Positions 25,869 to 36,206 of a DNA stretch of 64,000 nt are shown one piece after another; position 1 is the stretch's first letter; every line of letters starts with the position of its first letter. The position numbers and the translations under genes were made by a program. The DNA lies in assembly GCF_000422705.1 (NCBI RefSeq), contig NZ_AUGO01000009.1, positions 62,001 through 126,000 of the forward strand, given 5' to 3'. Origin of the DNA: Flavobacterium soli DSM 19725. GTDB lineage: Bacteria; Bacteroidota; Bacteroidia; Flavobacteriales; Flavobacteriaceae. The notes under the pieces are model-generated. The model worked only from the letters and a program-made list of their open reading frames with translations, ran no database searches and was not told where the DNA came from.

Positions 25869-27215
25869 ATGACTATTTTAAATGAATTGAATGCCGTATC
25901 GCCAATTGATGGTAGATATAGAAGTAAGACCGTTTCGCTTTCGCAGTATTTTTCGGAAGAAGCGTTGATTAAATACCGCGTTTTGGTGGAAATTGAGTAT
26001 TTTATTGCTTTGTGCGAAGTGCCTTTGCCTCAATTGGCAAATGTTAATCAGAACTTGTTTGACAGCTTGCGTGACATTTATAAAAATTTCTCTACAGCTG
26101 ACGCTCAAGCAATTAAAGATATTGAAAAAACTACAAACCATGATGTCAAAGCAGTTGAATATTTTATCAAAACGGCTTTTGACAACTTAGGTTTATCGGA
26201 ATATAAAGAGTTTATCCATTTTGGATTAACTTCTCAGGATATAAACAATACAGCGATTCCACTTTCGACAAAGGAAGCTTTTCAAGAGGTTTATTTGAAA
26301 TTATTGATTGAATTGGTAGCCAAATTGAAGGAATTAAGCGTGGAATGGAAAGATGTTCCAATGTTGGCTCGAACTCACGGACAGCCGGCCTCTCCTACTC
26401 GTTTGGGCAAAGAAATTGGCGTTTTTGTAGAGCGTTTGGAAGAGCAAATGCGTTTTCTTTTCAATATTCCGTTTGCTGCTAAATTTGGTGGTGCGACTGG
26501 AAATTACAATGCACATCATGTGGCGTATCCTCAAATTGACTGGAGAAAATTCGGAAATAAATTTGTAGAGGAAAATCTTGGTTTGCATCATTCTTTCCCG
26601 ACAACACAAATTGAGCATTATGATCATTTTGCTTCATTTTTTGATGCCTTGAAAAGAATAAATACGATCATAATTGATTTAGACCGAGATATTTGGACGT
26701 ATGTTTCGATGGATTACTTCAAGCAAAAAATCAAGGCGGGAGAAATTGGTTCATCGGCTATGCCACATAAAGTGAATCCGATTGACTTTGAAAATTCTGA
26801 AGGAAATCTAGGAATTGCAAATGCGATTTTCGAACATTTATCGGCTAAATTGCCTTTGTCAAGATTGCAACGCGATTTGACGGATAGCACGGTTTTGAGA
26901 AATATTGGTGTTCCGATGGGACATACTTTGATCGCTTTTGAAGCTACTTTGAAAGGTTTGAACAAATTGCTTTTAAATGCTGATAAATTTGCCGAAGATT
27001 TAGAGAAAAACTGGGCTGTTGTTGCCGAAGCTATTCAAACTATTCTGAGAAGAGAAGCTTATCCAAATCCGTATGAAGCCTTGAAAGGATTGACAAGAAC
27101 AAATACTACAATTGATAAAGAAGCGATTCATACTTTTATTGCAACACTTGAAGTATCGGAAGAAATCAAGGAAGAATTGTTGAGAATTTCACCAAGTAAT
27201 TATTTGGGTATCTAA
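25869..27215 (+). CDS. purB: Adenylosuccinate lyase
   Basis: PurB splits SAICAR in IMP synthesis and adenylosuccinate in AMP synthesis. The 448-aa protein is close to the E. coli enzyme in length and pattern. It contains TTNHDVKAVEY, HFGLTSQDINNTA, the RTHGQPASPTRLGKE segment, and the fumarase-superfamily signature GSSAMPHKVNPIDFENSEGN with the catalytic Ser loop. A strong hairpin terminator follows. Confidence 0.97.
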   Translation: MTILNELNAVSPIDGRYRSKTVSLSQYFSEEALIKYRVLVEIEYFIALCEVPLPQLANVNQNLFDSLRDIYKNFSTADAQAIKDIEKTTNHDVKAVEYFIKTAFDNLGLSEYKEFIHFGLTSQDINNTAIPLSTKEAFQEVYLKLLIELVAKLKELSVEWKDVPMLARTHGQPASPTRLGKEIGVFVERLEEQMRFLFNIPFAAKFGGATGNYNAHHVAYPQIDWRKFGNKFVEENLGLHHSFPTTQIEHYDHFASFFDALKRINTIIIDLDRDIWTYVSMDYFKQKIKAGEIGSSAMPHKVNPIDFENSEGNLGIANAIFEHLSAKLPLSRLQRDLTDSTVLRNIGVPMGHTLIAFEATLKGLNKLLLNADKFAEDLEKNWAVVAEAIQTILRREAYPNPYEALKGLTRTNTTIDKEAIHTFIATLEVSEEIKEELLRISPSNYLGI

Positions 27216-27240
27216 ATCCATAAGCTTTTGGAAAATATAT

Positions 27241-27278
27241 AAATCCCGTCTCGTGCTAAATGAGACGGGATTTTTTTA
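27241..27278 (+). terminator. Terminator of purB
   Basis: AATCCCGTCTC and GAGACGGGATT pair around a 9-base loop, followed by seven T residues, 26 bases after the stop. Confidence 0.9.
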
Positions 27279-27386
27279 TAAAATTTTCCTAAATTTAATG
27301 GTTTCACCTTGATTGAATTTTTAAAATTTGAGATTATTTCGTTATCTTACAACAATTCAAAAACCCAAAAACAATTTAACTTATTT

Positions 27387-29618
27387 ATGAGCCTAGTAGC
27401 CGAAACTACCCATCATTTAAAACCTCTCATCAGTGACTTGGGATTGATCCTAATGACTGGTGGAATTGCCGTATTGTTATTTAAAAAAATCAAGCAGCCT
27501 TTAGTTTTGGGTTACTTGATTGCAGGATTCCTAGCGGGAAATAATTTTGACTTTTTCCCTACTGTAACCGATAAGGCCAGTGTAGAAGTTTGGGCCGAAA
27601 TTGGAATCATATTCCTCCTATTCAGTTTGGGACTCGAATTTAGTTTTAAAAAACTGATGAAAGTGGGTGGAACCGCCTCAATAACCGCCGTCACTCAGAT
27701 TATAACAATGACGATCCTCGGGTATTTTGCCGGCCAATGGATGGGCTGGGAAAAAATGGACAGTATTTTTCTTGGAGTAATTCTCTCCATATCATCCACA
27801 ACAATTATCCTCAAAACTTTTGATGAACTTGGCGTAAAAACCCAAAAATTTGCTGGAATAGTAATTGGATCTTTGATTGTACAAGATATTGTAGCCATTT
27901 TAATGATGGTTTTACTTTCTACAATAGCTGTTAGCCAGCAGTTTTCAGGAACAGAATTATTGCTTTCTGTCTTGAAATTAATATTCTTCTTGACGCTCTG
28001 GTTTGTGGGTGGTATCTTTTTTATTCCAACGTTATTAAAAAGAGCCAAGAATTTATTGACCGACGAAATGATGCTAATTATTTCCATCGCCTTGTGTTTG
28101 ATGATGGTGATATTGGCTTCGAATGTTGGTTTTTCACCGGCTTTGGGAGCTTTTATTATGGGTTCTATTATAGCCGAAACTACTCAGGCTGAACATATTG
28201 AACATTTAGTAAAACCTGTTAAAGATTTATTTGGTGCGGTTTTTTTCGTATCGGTTGGTATGTTGATCAATCCTGACACCTTGGTAGAATATGCCTTTCC
28301 AGTAATGGTTTTGACCTTGGTAACTATTTTAGGGCAATCTATCAGTTCAACTACTGGGGCTTTGCTTTCTGGCCAACCTTTAAAGCAATCCATACAAACC
28401 GGAATGAGCTTGTCGCAAATTGGAGAATTCTCCTTTATCATAGCTACTTTGGGAATGACGCTTAATGTAACAAGTGACTTTCTGTATCCTATTGTTGTAG
28501 CTGTTTCAGCCGTAACAACTTTTACCACGCCTTTTATGGTGAAATTTGCGGTTCCTTTTTCTAATTTTCTGGAACGAAAACTACCCAAGAAATGGATCAA
28601 GAAAATCGAACGTTATAGCTCAAATTCTCAAGCGATAAAATCGGCCAGTAATTGGCAAATTGTACTTCAGGCTTATCTTACACAAGTTGTAATACATTCA
28701 GTGATTATAGTTGCCGTAATTTTATTATCATCTGAATACATCTTGCCACTGGTAGAAAATTCAAGATTCGGAAACGGATTAGCGGCATTGATAACCTTAT
28801 TTATACTATCGCCTTTCTTTTATGCTTTGTCACTCCGTCGGGTTGCCGTTAAAGAAGTAGAAGCCTTGATGATGGAACGAAAATACCGTGGTACCATCAT
28901 CATGATGATTTTATTGAGAATGCTTTTGACGATATTTTACTTAGGTTTTCTTTTAAACACCTTTTTCTCTCCTGGAGTAGCTTTAATTGCCTTGATTATT
29001 GCCGTAGTTGTATATATATTATTTCCGAAGAAACTCAACAAGCAATACCATAAAATCGAAAGTCATTTTATCAAAAATCTAAATGCTCGAGAAATCATCA
29101 AAGCCAGCCGAAGCCGAAGTGATTTAACGCCTTGGGACGGACACATGACGACTTTTGATATTGCAAAAGAATCAAATATTGCTGGAAAAACACTTGAGGA
29201 ATTGCAAATTAGAGAAACGATGGGAATCAATATCGCTTTTATCAAACGTGGTGAAATCATGATTGATATTCCAAGCAGGAACGAGCGTTTATTTCCAGGG
29301 GATGAAGTCTGCGTCATCGGAACCGATAAACAGGTTGAAGATTTTAAGGAGTATCTTGATCGACACGAAATTGAAGTTAACACCAGTATAACCGAAAAAG
29401 ACATTGTGTTGAAACAACTGGAAATGAACAATGATGAGTTCATCGGAAAAAGCATCCGCGAATCTCAAATTAGAGAAAAAACACATGGTTTGGTTGTAGG
29501 TATTGAGCGAAATGGTAAACGTTTGCTGAATCCCGAATCACACATGGTTTTAGAAAAAAATGACATCGTTTGGATCGTAGGAAGTAAAAAACTGATTACA
29601 GATTTCTTCCGAAAATAG
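27387..29618 (+). CDS. Cation:proton antiporter (CPA2/Kef-type) with C-terminal RCK_C domains
   Basis: A 743-aa protein. Residues 10-400 form a Na+/H+-exchanger domain of 12-13 helices (GYLIAGFLAG, FSLGLEFSFKKL, SISSTTIILKTFDELG, ALGAFIMGSIIAET). Several more membrane helices follow at about 435-560. The C-terminus carries two consecutive RCK_C (TrkA-C) ligand-binding domains (about 595-665 and 675-743), each with the LFPGDEVCVIGT / VLEKNDIVWIVGS pattern. No NAD-binding RCK_N Rossmann domain lies between. Ion and regulator are not readable. The ATG at 27387 starts just before the first helix; an upstream TTG is less likely. Confidence 0.92.
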   Translation: MSLVAETTHHLKPLISDLGLILMTGGIAVLLFKKIKQPLVLGYLIAGFLAGNNFDFFPTVTDKASVEVWAEIGIIFLLFSLGLEFSFKKLMKVGGTASITAVTQIITMTILGYFAGQWMGWEKMDSIFLGVILSISSTTIILKTFDELGVKTQKFAGIVIGSLIVQDIVAILMMVLLSTIAVSQQFSGTELLLSVLKLIFFLTLWFVGGIFFIPTLLKRAKNLLTDEMMLIISIALCLMMVILASNVGFSPALGAFIMGSIIAETTQAEHIEHLVKPVKDLFGAVFFVSVGMLINPDTLVEYAFPVMVLTLVTILGQSISSTTGALLSGQPLKQSIQTGMSLSQIGEFSFIIATLGMTLNVTSDFLYPIVVAVSAVTTFTTPFMVKFAVPFSNFLERKLPKKWIKKIERYSSNSQAIKSASNWQIVLQAYLTQVVIHSVIIVAVILLSSEYILPLVENSRFGNGLAALITLFILSPFFYALSLRRVAVKEVEALMMERKYRGTIIMMILLRMLLTIFYLGFLLNTFFSPGVALIALIIAVVVYILFPKKLNKQYHKIESHFIKNLNAREIIKASRSRSDLTPWDGHMTTFDIAKESNIAGKTLEELQIRETMGINIAFIKRGEIMIDIPSRNERLFPGDEVCVIGTDKQVEDFKEYLDRHEIEVNTSITEKDIVLKQLEMNNDEFIGKSIRESQIREKTHGLVVGIERNGKRLLNPESHMVLEKNDIVWIVGSKKLITDFFRK

Positions 29619-29622
29619 CATC

Positions 29623-29658
29623 AAAAAAGGCATAAGAATTTAAAACTTATGCCTTTTT
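29623..29658. terminator. Bidirectional terminator between the antiporter gene and guaB
   Basis: AAAAAAGGCATAAG and CTTATGCCTTTTT pair around a 9-base loop, with A and T tracts on both sides. Confidence 0.9.
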
Positions 29659-29680
29659 ATTTTATCTAAAAAACTAGAAA

Positions 29681-31153
29681 TTATCTCGAATAATTTGGAG
29701 CTTCTTTCGTAATTGTCACATTATGCGGATGACTTTCTGTAATTCCGCTTGACGTAATTCTAACAAAACGACCCGTTTCTTGTAAAGTTGGAATGTCTTT
29801 TGAACCACAATACCCCATTCCCGCACGAAGTCCGCCGATGAATTGTTGCATACTTTCATTCAATTCTCCTTTGTAAGGAACACGACCCACAATACCTTCT
29901 GGAACTAATTTTTTCACATCGTCTTCAACATCTTGGAAATAACGGTCTTTCGAACCTTCCTGCATGGCTTCAACAGACCCCATACCTCTGTAAGATTTGA
30001 ATTTTCTACCTTCAAAAATGATAGTTTCACCCGGAGATTCTTTTGTTCCAGCCAATAAAGACCCTAACATCACGCAATCAGCTCCAGCTGCAATCGCTTT
30101 TGGAATATCACCTGTATATCGAATTCCACCATCTGCAATTACTGGAACTCCAGTCCCTTTTATGGCTGCTGCAACTTCTAAAACTGCTGAAAACTGAGGG
30201 AAACCAACCCCTGCAACAATTCGAGTTGTACAGATAGAACCAGGTCCGATTCCTACTTTTACACCATCAGCACCATTTTCTACCAAATATTTAGCCGCTT
30301 CTGGAGTCGCAATGTTTCCAACGATAACATCAATTTGAGGAAATTTGCTTTTTACTTCTTTCAAAACATTCACAACACCTTCGGTATGACCGTGAGCCGT
30401 ATCAATAATGATGGCATCAACACCAGCATTTACAAGTGCTTCAGCCCTTTGAACAGCATCACCGGTAACACCAATTGCAGCTGCAACTCTTAAACGTCCG
30501 TAAACATCTTTGTTAGCAATAGGTTTTTGAGTGAGTTTAGTAATATCTCTGAAAGTAATCAATCCGACCAAAGTATTGTCGGAATTAACAACAGGCAGTT
30601 TTTCGATTTTATGACCTTGCAAAACCACTTCTGCTTGTTCTAAAGAAGTTCCTTCAGCAACCGTAACAAGGTTTTCTGAAGTCATCACTTCACTGATAGG
30701 TCTTGCATTGTTTTTCTCGAAACGCAAGTCACGATTGGTAACGATACCTTTCAATTTTTTATTTTCATCCACAATTGGAATACCTCCAATACCGAATTCT
30801 TTCATTGCATTTTTAGCATCAGCAACAGTCGAACTCAAAGGTAAAGTCACAGGATCGATAATCATTCCCGACTCTGCTCTTTTTACTTTTCTAACCTTTC
30901 CAGCTTGTTGCTCGATAGTCATATTTTTATGCAAAACACCAATTCCGCCTTCTTGAGCCATAGCGATTGCCATAGCACTTTCGGTCACTGTATCCATAGC
31001 TGCAGATACAATTGGAACATTTAACGTAATATTTCTTGAAAATTTTGATTGAATACTTACTTCGCGAGGAAGTACATTCGAATAATTTGGAACTAGGAGT
31101 ACATCATCGTAAGTTAAACCTTCACCGATAATCTTTGAGTTGTGTGCAATCAT
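29681..31153 (-). CDS. guaB: Inosine-5'-monophosphate dehydrogenase
   Basis: GuaB oxidises IMP to XMP with NAD+, the committed step to GMP. The 490-aa protein is full length. A TIM barrel is interrupted by two CBS domains (about residues 95-205, e.g. [18 protein letters not shown] and [18 protein letters not shown]). The catalytic loop [11 protein letters not shown] contains the active Cys near residue 300, and YRGMGS...[11 protein letters not shown] forms the mobile flap. A -7 promoter box lies 29 bases before the ATG. Confidence 0.98.
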   Translation of the reverse strand: MIAHNSKIIGEGLTYDDVLLVPNYSNVLPREVSIQSKFSRNITLNVPIVSAAMDTVTESAMAIAMAQEGGIGVLHKNMTIEQQAGKVRKVKRAESGMIIDPVTLPLSSTVADAKNAMKEFGIGGIPIVDENKKLKGIVTNRDLRFEKNNARPISEVMTSENLVTVAEGTSLEQAEVVLQGHKIEKLPVVNSDNTLVGLITFRDITKLTQKPIANKDVYGRLRVAAAIGVTGDAVQRAEALVNAGVDAIIIDTAHGHTEGVVNVLKEVKSKFPQIDVIVGNIATPEAAKYLVENGADGVKVGIGPGSICTTRIVAGVGFPQFSAVLEVAAAIKGTGVPVIADGGIRYTGDIPKAIAAGADCVMLGSLLAGTKESPGETIIFEGRKFKSYRGMGSVEAMQEGSKDRYFQDVEDDVKKLVPEGIVGRVPYKGELNESMQQFIGGLRAGMGYCGSKDIPTLQETGRFVRITSSGITESHPHNVTITKEAPNYSR

Positions 31154-31181
31154 TGCAATTTGTAGTTGTAGTTAAATTGCG

Positions 31182-31189
31182 TGCAAATA
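31182..31189 (-). promoter_or_regulatory. -7 box for guaB
   Basis: On the minus strand TATATTTG matches TAnnTTTG, 29 bases before the guaB ATG at 31153. A TTG lies 14 bases further upstream, slightly short of ideal spacing. Confidence 0.55.
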
Positions 31190-31231
31190 TACAAAATATA
31201 GTTCAATAAATAATATGCAGTTACAACGAAT

Positions 31232-33133
31232 TTATTTTGTCTTTAAAAATGAAATCACAAACTCGGTTCCTTTTCCCTCTTCGCTTTTCAAATGCATCTT
31301 TCCTTTGTTATTGATCAGGAATTGTTTCACCAATAAAAGCCCTAAGCCAGTACCTTTTTCCATGGCTGTACCCATTTCAGAAGACATTCTTTTATCATAA
31401 TTCACAATTTCATCCACAATATTTTTTGACATTCCCAAACCAAAATCAATAATATGAAGGTGCTGATACTGCTCATCTTCTGTATAAAAAACTTCTACCC
31501 TTCCTTCTACAGGTGTAAATTTTATGGCATTCGCCAAAACATTCTGAACAATTATCCTCACTTGTCCCAAATCCGCATAAATAAAATAACTTTGATTCTC
31601 GGCGGGATTATGGATGGTAATCTTCTTCTTGAAGGCTTCCATATAAAATGAATCTATGGAGGTGTTGACAACATCTGTAAGATTGATATTTTCAAAATTT
31701 ACAACAGTTCCATCCATTTGAGTATTGGCCCAATGCAATAAATTATTAAGCATCATTGAGGTTCCTTCGACTTGCTTTAGCAATTGCTCGAAAATTTCTT
31801 CTTGAATATCTTGAGTCAAATGACCTTGCTTCTGCAATTCTAAAACCTGAAAAATAGAATTGATTGGTGATTTTAAATCATGAGATAAAATCGAAAACAG
31901 ATGGTTCTTGGATTTGTTGAGTCCTTCTAAAATTTCATTTTGAGATGCAATAATAGCACGTTGGCCTTCGATATCATTATTTTTTTGAGTGAGTTCGGCA
32001 TTAAATTTATCTTTCAGTTTTATATTCTTCATCAATAAAAATAATATTCCTAATAGAAAAAGCACCAGTAAACCAAATGAATAGGCAATTATTCGATTAG
32101 TCTTTTCTTTTTGTAAAGAAGCTTCTTTTTCACTACTTAATTGCAGATTTTCCGCTTCTTTCCTTTTTAATTGCAGATAATTGATTTCCCGTATTTTTTC
32201 TTCATCATACAAACTGTCGTTATATTTTTTATGAATAGCCAAATATTTGTAGGCATTGATCATGTCTTTTTTTGAAGCATATATATCAGATAAGATGTGG
32301 GTACTTCGTTCTATATCCCATTTTGCCTCTATTTCTTTTGAATATTTATAAGATTCCAAAGCATATCTTTCAGCTTGTTGCCAATCTGATTTTGCAAGAT
32401 ATGTCTTAGCTACTCCAGCATAAGAATATGCCTTTTCCCATTTGCTTAGTTCTTTTGGATGGTTGAACAATTTTTCATAGTAGTGTAAGGAAGAATCTAT
32501 TTCATTGAGAAAAAGATGCACCTCTCCCAGCCTGCTATATACCATGTGTTCCGTATCTACATCTTCGCTCTTGACTGTTATTTTGAGTGTTTTCCTGAGC
32601 ATCTTTAATGCTTCTTTGTAATTTTTCAGCTCAATTTCAGCAATACTGATATTGAAATGATTTCGACCAACTGCAACAAAATTTTTTATTTTTTGGTTCA
32701 TTGCAGCACATTTTTCAAATGTTTTGATGGCTTCATGATTTTGATTCAAGCCCATTTGCACGAGTCCAATTCCATTCAACGATTTAGCTATAAATATTTG
32801 ATTATCATACTTTTCATGAATACTTAGTGCTTTAATATGCTTTTGAAGGGAGAGGTCGTATGAACCGTTTACGTAGTAAGAAACACCATAAGCCGTATAG
32901 ATTTCACCCAGCTTTTTCTCTCTTTTATTTTGCAAAGCGAGTACTTCTGCTTGCTGAATCAGTTCAAGATTTAGCTCATTGTCGTCATATTTAACTCTAT
33001 CTGCTTTTTCCAGTAGCTGATCTATTTTTTTCTCAACAACAGGCACTTTTTCCTCATAATCATCTGATTGTAAAGCATTAGCATTTTGTAAAATAAAAAA
33101 AAACAAGAAAAGTAAAATGTTTTTTTGGAGCAT
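31232..33133 (-). CDS. TPR-containing sensor histidine kinase
   Basis: A 633-aa protein with a signal peptide, then about 300 residues of TPR-like helical repeats (e.g. GEIYTAYGVSYYVNGSYDLS, AKSLNGIGLVQMGLNQNHEA) in the periplasm. One membrane helix (about 350-370), a coiled coil, the HisKA dimerisation helix with the phosphoaccepting His in LFSILSHDLKSPIN, and an HATPase domain (NVLANAIKFTP N box, IDFGLGMS, GTGLGLLLVK) complete it. No response regulator gene is adjacent. The ATG at 33133 begins the signal peptide; a start 25 codons upstream is less likely. Confidence 0.92.
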   Translation of the reverse strand: MLQKNILLFLFFFILQNANALQSDDYEEKVPVVEKKIDQLLEKADRVKYDDNELNLELIQQAEVLALQNKREKKLGEIYTAYGVSYYVNGSYDLSLQKHIKALSIHEKYDNQIFIAKSLNGIGLVQMGLNQNHEAIKTFEKCAAMNQKIKNFVAVGRNHFNISIAEIELKNYKEALKMLRKTLKITVKSEDVDTEHMVYSRLGEVHLFLNEIDSSLHYYEKLFNHPKELSKWEKAYSYAGVAKTYLAKSDWQQAERYALESYKYSKEIEAKWDIERSTHILSDIYASKKDMINAYKYLAIHKKYNDSLYDEEKIREINYLQLKRKEAENLQLSSEKEASLQKEKTNRIIAYSFGLLVLFLLGILFLLMKNIKLKDKFNAELTQKNNDIEGQRAIIASQNEILEGLNKSKNHLFSILSHDLKSPINSIFQVLELQKQGHLTQDIQEEIFEQLLKQVEGTSMMLNNLLHWANTQMDGTVVNFENINLTDVVNTSIDSFYMEAFKKKITIHNPAENQSYFIYADLGQVRIIVQNVLANAIKFTPVEGRVEVFYTEDEQYQHLHIIDFGLGMSKNIVDEIVNYDKRMSSEMGTAMEKGTGLGLLLVKQFLINNKGKMHLKSEEGKGTEFVISFLKTK

Positions 33134-33310
33134 ATTTTGATGGAGTTTTCGTAAAGTAAAAGTATAAAAAAATTCATTACTTGTAGCAAAAAACCGCTTT
33201 GATACCAATAAATAAAGTCAATATCAAAAACAAATGATTTTAATGCAAAAAATTACGAATAACTATGATTTTTATTGAAAATAAAAAGCAGTACTTACGA
33301 AGAATCGGAT

Positions 33311-34174
33311 TTAATGAAATGCTCCAAATAATTTGGTCGCTTCATTATAGGCACTTTCAAAACTCATCGGACTGGTGTTGGTGTTTTCCTTTTGAGTAGT
33401 AAAATAAGAAAGTAATTTTTCGGTAGGCATGTTTCCAGTCAGGTCATCTTTTGCCATCGGACAACCTCCAAAACCTTGAATAGCACCATCAAATCTTCGG
33501 CAGCCGGCTTTATATGCGGCATCTACTTTTTCAAACCATTTTTCTGGAGTTGTATGTAAATGGGCTCCGAATTCAATCTCTGGATATTTCGGAATCAAAT
33601 TCGAAAACAAATAGTCAATAACATCAGGTGTAGAACTTCCAACAGTATCCGAAAGCGAAAGAATTTTCACTCCCATATTTGATAATTTTTCAGTCCACTC
33701 GCCTACTATTTCTACATTCCACGGATCGCCATAAGGATTTCCAAAACCCATCGAAAGATAGGCAACGACTTCTTTGTTTGTTGCATCGGCAATATTGAGG
33801 ATTTCCTGTAAGGTAACCAATGATTCGGCAATAGTTTTATGCGTATTTCGCATCTGAAAATTTTCTGAAATAGAAAATGGGTATCCTAAATATTTTATTT
33901 CTTTATGCTGGGAAGCAATAGATGCACCTTGAGTATTGGCGATAATAGCTAATAATTTACTCTTTGTTTGTGACAAATCCAGTTGTGCCAAAACTTCGGC
34001 AGTATCTTGCATTTGCGGAATGGCTTTTGGCGAAACAAAACTTCCAAAGTCCAGTGTATCAAACCCAACCCTTAACAAAGATTGAATGTAAGCCACTTTT
34101 TTTTCGGTAGGGATAAATGCCTTTATACCTTGCATGGCATCACGAGGACATTCTATGATCTTAATTGCTTCCAT
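33311..34174 (-). CDS. Hydroxymethylglutaryl-CoA lyase
   Basis: A 287-aa DRE-TIM metallolyase that splits HMG-CoA to acetoacetate and acetyl-CoA in leucine and ketone-body metabolism. Features seen: ECPRDAMQGI in place of the more common prologue, LDFGSFVSPKAIPQM, the barrel strand KILSLSDTVGSSTPD, FGAHLHTTPE with the metal-binding HLH pair, and the lid signature GFGGCPMAKDDLTGN with the catalytic Cys. The -7 box ends so close to the ATG that the mRNA may be leaderless. Confidence 0.92.
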   Translation of the reverse strand: MEAIKIIECPRDAMQGIKAFIPTEKKVAYIQSLLRVGFDTLDFGSFVSPKAIPQMQDTAEVLAQLDLSQTKSKLLAIIANTQGASIASQHKEIKYLGYPFSISENFQMRNTHKTIAESLVTLQEILNIADATNKEVVAYLSMGFGNPYGDPWNVEIVGEWTEKLSNMGVKILSLSDTVGSSTPDVIDYLFSNLIPKYPEIEFGAHLHTTPEKWFEKVDAAYKAGCRRFDGAIQGFGGCPMAKDDLTGNMPTEKLLSYFTTQKENTNTSPMSFESAYNEATKLFGAFH

Positions 34175-34178
34175 TTTT

Positions 34179-34186
34179 CAAAGATA
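34179..34186 (-). promoter_or_regulatory. -7 box abutting the HMG-CoA lyase start
   Basis: On the minus strand TATCTTTG matches TAnnTTTG, and its last base is only 4 bases before the ATG (34174). Transcription would start at or within a base or two of the start codon. Confidence 0.5.
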
Positions 34187-34244
34187 GATAAAGAAATAAA
34201 ATCTACGAAATCGATTTCTCTTTTAATTGAACATTCCTGAAAGC

Positions 34245-35267
34245 TTAAAATCTAGACTTCAAAATCTTCTGATTAATGGCTTTTACCAAAGCTGGCCCTT
34301 CATAAATAAAACCAGTATAAAGTTGCACCAAACTCGCTCCTGCCTCTAATTTTTCGATAGCATCATCGGCAGTATGGATTCCTCCAACCCCAATGATTGG
34401 AAACGATTTATTGCTTTTTTCAGATAAAAATCTAATGACTTCTGTTGAACGTTTCGTCAAAGGTTTCCCTGAAAGTCCGCCCATTTCGATTCGGTTTATT
34501 GACTTTAAACCTTCTCTAGAAATAGTTGTATTGGTTGCAATTACACCCGCTATTTTCGTTTGATTTACAATATCGATAATATCCAAAAGTTGTTCATCAG
34601 TCAAATCTGGAGCAATTTTAAGCAGAATTGGTTTTTGTTTTGGTCGAGCCAAATTTTTATCCTGTAAGGTTTGAAGCAATTGCGTCAAAGGTTCTTTATC
34701 CTGCAAAGCGCGAAGATTTGGCGTGTTTGGAGAACTCACATTCACTACAAAATAATCCACAAAATCATACAAGGCATCAAAACAAATTTCATAATCCTTG
34801 ACAGCATCTTCATTTGGCGTTACTTTATTTTTTCCGATGTTTCCACCGATCAAAACACCATTATTTTGTTTCAATCGTTCAACCGCTTCTTTAACACCCC
34901 CGTTGTTAAAACCCATTCGGTTCACGATTGCCTGATCTTCTTTCAAACGAAAAAGACGTTTCTTAGGATTTCCCTCTTGTCCTTTTGGCGTAAGCGTCCC
35001 GATTTCGATAAATCCGAAACCAAAATTTGAAAGCTCCTTGTATAATTTAGCATCCTTGTCAAAACCAGCTGCCAATCCAACAGGGTTTTTAAACTTCAAA
35101 CCAAAAACTTCTGTTTCCAAACGCTTGTCGTTTACTTCATATAAAGATTTGAAAAGTGATGTGAACCCTGGGATTTTTGATAGTGTTCGAATTAATGAAA
35201 AGGTAAAATAATGCACTTTTTCTGGATCAAACCAAAAAAGTATCGGACGAAGTATTAGTTTGTACAT
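34245..35267 (-). CDS. pyrD: Quinone-dependent dihydroorotate dehydrogenase (class 2)
   Basis: PyrD oxidises dihydroorotate to orotate and passes electrons to membrane quinones. The 340-aa protein has the class 2 N-terminal membrane-associating helix ([19 protein letters not shown]), [46 protein letters not shown] with the catalytic Ser, [11 protein letters not shown], and the FMN-binding [11 protein letters not shown]. The ATG at 35267 is preferred over one 8 codons upstream because it opens the helix and lies after the promoter box. Confidence 0.96.
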   Translation of the reverse strand: MYKLILRPILFWFDPEKVHYFTFSLIRTLSKIPGFTSLFKSLYEVNDKRLETEVFGLKFKNPVGLAAGFDKDAKLYKELSNFGFGFIEIGTLTPKGQEGNPKKRLFRLKEDQAIVNRMGFNNGGVKEAVERLKQNNGVLIGGNIGKNKVTPNEDAVKDYEICFDALYDFVDYFVVNVSSPNTPNLRALQDKEPLTQLLQTLQDKNLARPKQKPILLKIAPDLTDEQLLDIIDIVNQTKIAGVIATNTTISREGLKSINRIEMGGLSGKPLTKRSTEVIRFLSEKSNKSFPIIGVGGIHTADDAIEKLEAGASLVQLYTGFIYEGPALVKAINQKILKSRF

Positions 35268-35288
35268 TGTTGTTGAGTTGTTGTTTGG

Positions 35289-35296
35289 CAAAAGTA
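35289..35296 (-). promoter_or_regulatory. -7 box for pyrD
   Basis: On the minus strand TACTTTTG matches TAnnTTTG, 22 bases before the ATG at 35267. Confidence 0.5.
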
Positions 35297-35359
35297 GAAA
35301 ATAGTAAGCAGTTTAGCTATTTGATACTGAAAAAGATCAAAATGGATTTGTAAAAAGTT

Positions 35360-35367
35360 TATATTTG
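35360..35367 (+). promoter_or_regulatory. Candidate -7 box for the OsmC-like gene
   Basis: TATATTTG matches TAnnTTTG. The transcript would carry the palindrome at 35382-35462 as its 5' leader hairpin. Confidence 0.4.
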
Positions 35368-35381
35368 AAACTTATAAAAAG

Positions 35382-35462
35382 TTTGCCTCAGATTGAAGGA
35401 TTAGAAATGATTTCTAAAAAAGCTTTAATGTAATCTGTGAAAATCCTTTAATCTGTGGCAAA
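35382..35462. repeat. Long intergenic palindrome (81 bp)
   Basis: TTTGCCTCAGATTGAAGGATT and its near-complement (ending AATCTGTGGCAAA) pair over 21 bases with two mismatches around a 39-base loop. It shares the CAGATT/AATCTGTGG words with the palindrome at 24737. It ends 18 bases before the OsmC-like gene, so it would sit in that mRNA leader. Confidence 0.7.
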
Positions 35463-35480
35463 AAACAAAAAAACAAACAA

Positions 35481-35942
35481 ATGCAACACCACTACAAACT
35501 AACCGTCAAATGGACTGGAAACAAAGGAACAGGAACGTCCTCTTACCGAGCTTATGATAGAAATCATATCGTTTTGATTGATGGAAAACCAACTCTGGAA
35601 GGTTCAGCCGATCCTACTTTTCACGGCGACAAAACCAAGCACAATCCCGAAGATTTATTGGTTGCCTCACTTTCGGCTTGCCACATGATGTCCTATTTTC
35701 ATGTTTGCGTAAAAGCAGGAATCACGGTAGTTGATTATGAAGACAATGCCACTGGAACCATGATTACCGAAGGCGATGGCGGACGTTTTACAGAAGTAAC
35801 ATTACATCCAGTTGTAACGATTACCGATGCATCTCAAATTGAGTTGGCCAATGCATTGCATAAAAAGGCAAATGAGCTTTGTTTTATTGCGAATTCGGTT
35901 AATTTTCCAGTTAGGCATGAAGTGGTTTGCTTGGTTGGATAA
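35481..35942 (+). CDS. OsmC family peroxiredoxin-like protein
   Basis: A 153-aa OsmC/Ohr-fold protein. The two redox Cys are visible: one in LLVASLSACHMMSYFH (about residue 61) and one in KKANELCFIANSVNFPV (about 132), with the conserved Arg/Glu pattern before them. Such proteins reduce organic hydroperoxides or persulfides. This one is closer to general OsmC-like proteins than to Ohr. A long palindrome lies just upstream. Confidence 0.9.
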   Translation: MQHHYKLTVKWTGNKGTGTSSYRAYDRNHIVLIDGKPTLEGSADPTFHGDKTKHNPEDLLVASLSACHMMSYFHVCVKAGITVVDYEDNATGTMITEGDGGRFTEVTLHPVVTITDASQIELANALHKKANELCFIANSVNFPVRHEVVCLVG

Positions 35943-36173
35943 ATTTATTTTATTTAGACAAATTAGGATTACTCATTTTTTGCTAGCATGTTTTTATAAC
36001 AAAATAAATTTGTGATAATTCAACAAGTAACAAACCTCAATTGATTTATTTTTATCATATAAACAGAACATTCATTGCATATTATTCAAAAAACCAATCG
36101 TATAGAAGTAATTCATTGACAATAATCAAATTATATTTTCTTCATGCTATTATGATAAATCGATACTTTTAAT

Positions 36174-36181
36174 TAAATTTG
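36174..36181 (+). promoter_or_regulatory. -7 box for the fused E1 gene
   Basis: TAAATTTG matches TAnnTTTG, 25 bases before the ATG at 36207, and supports that start over a TTG at 36183. Confidence 0.5.
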
Positions 36182-36206
36182 CTTGAGAATCCTTAAGAAG
36201 ACCATT

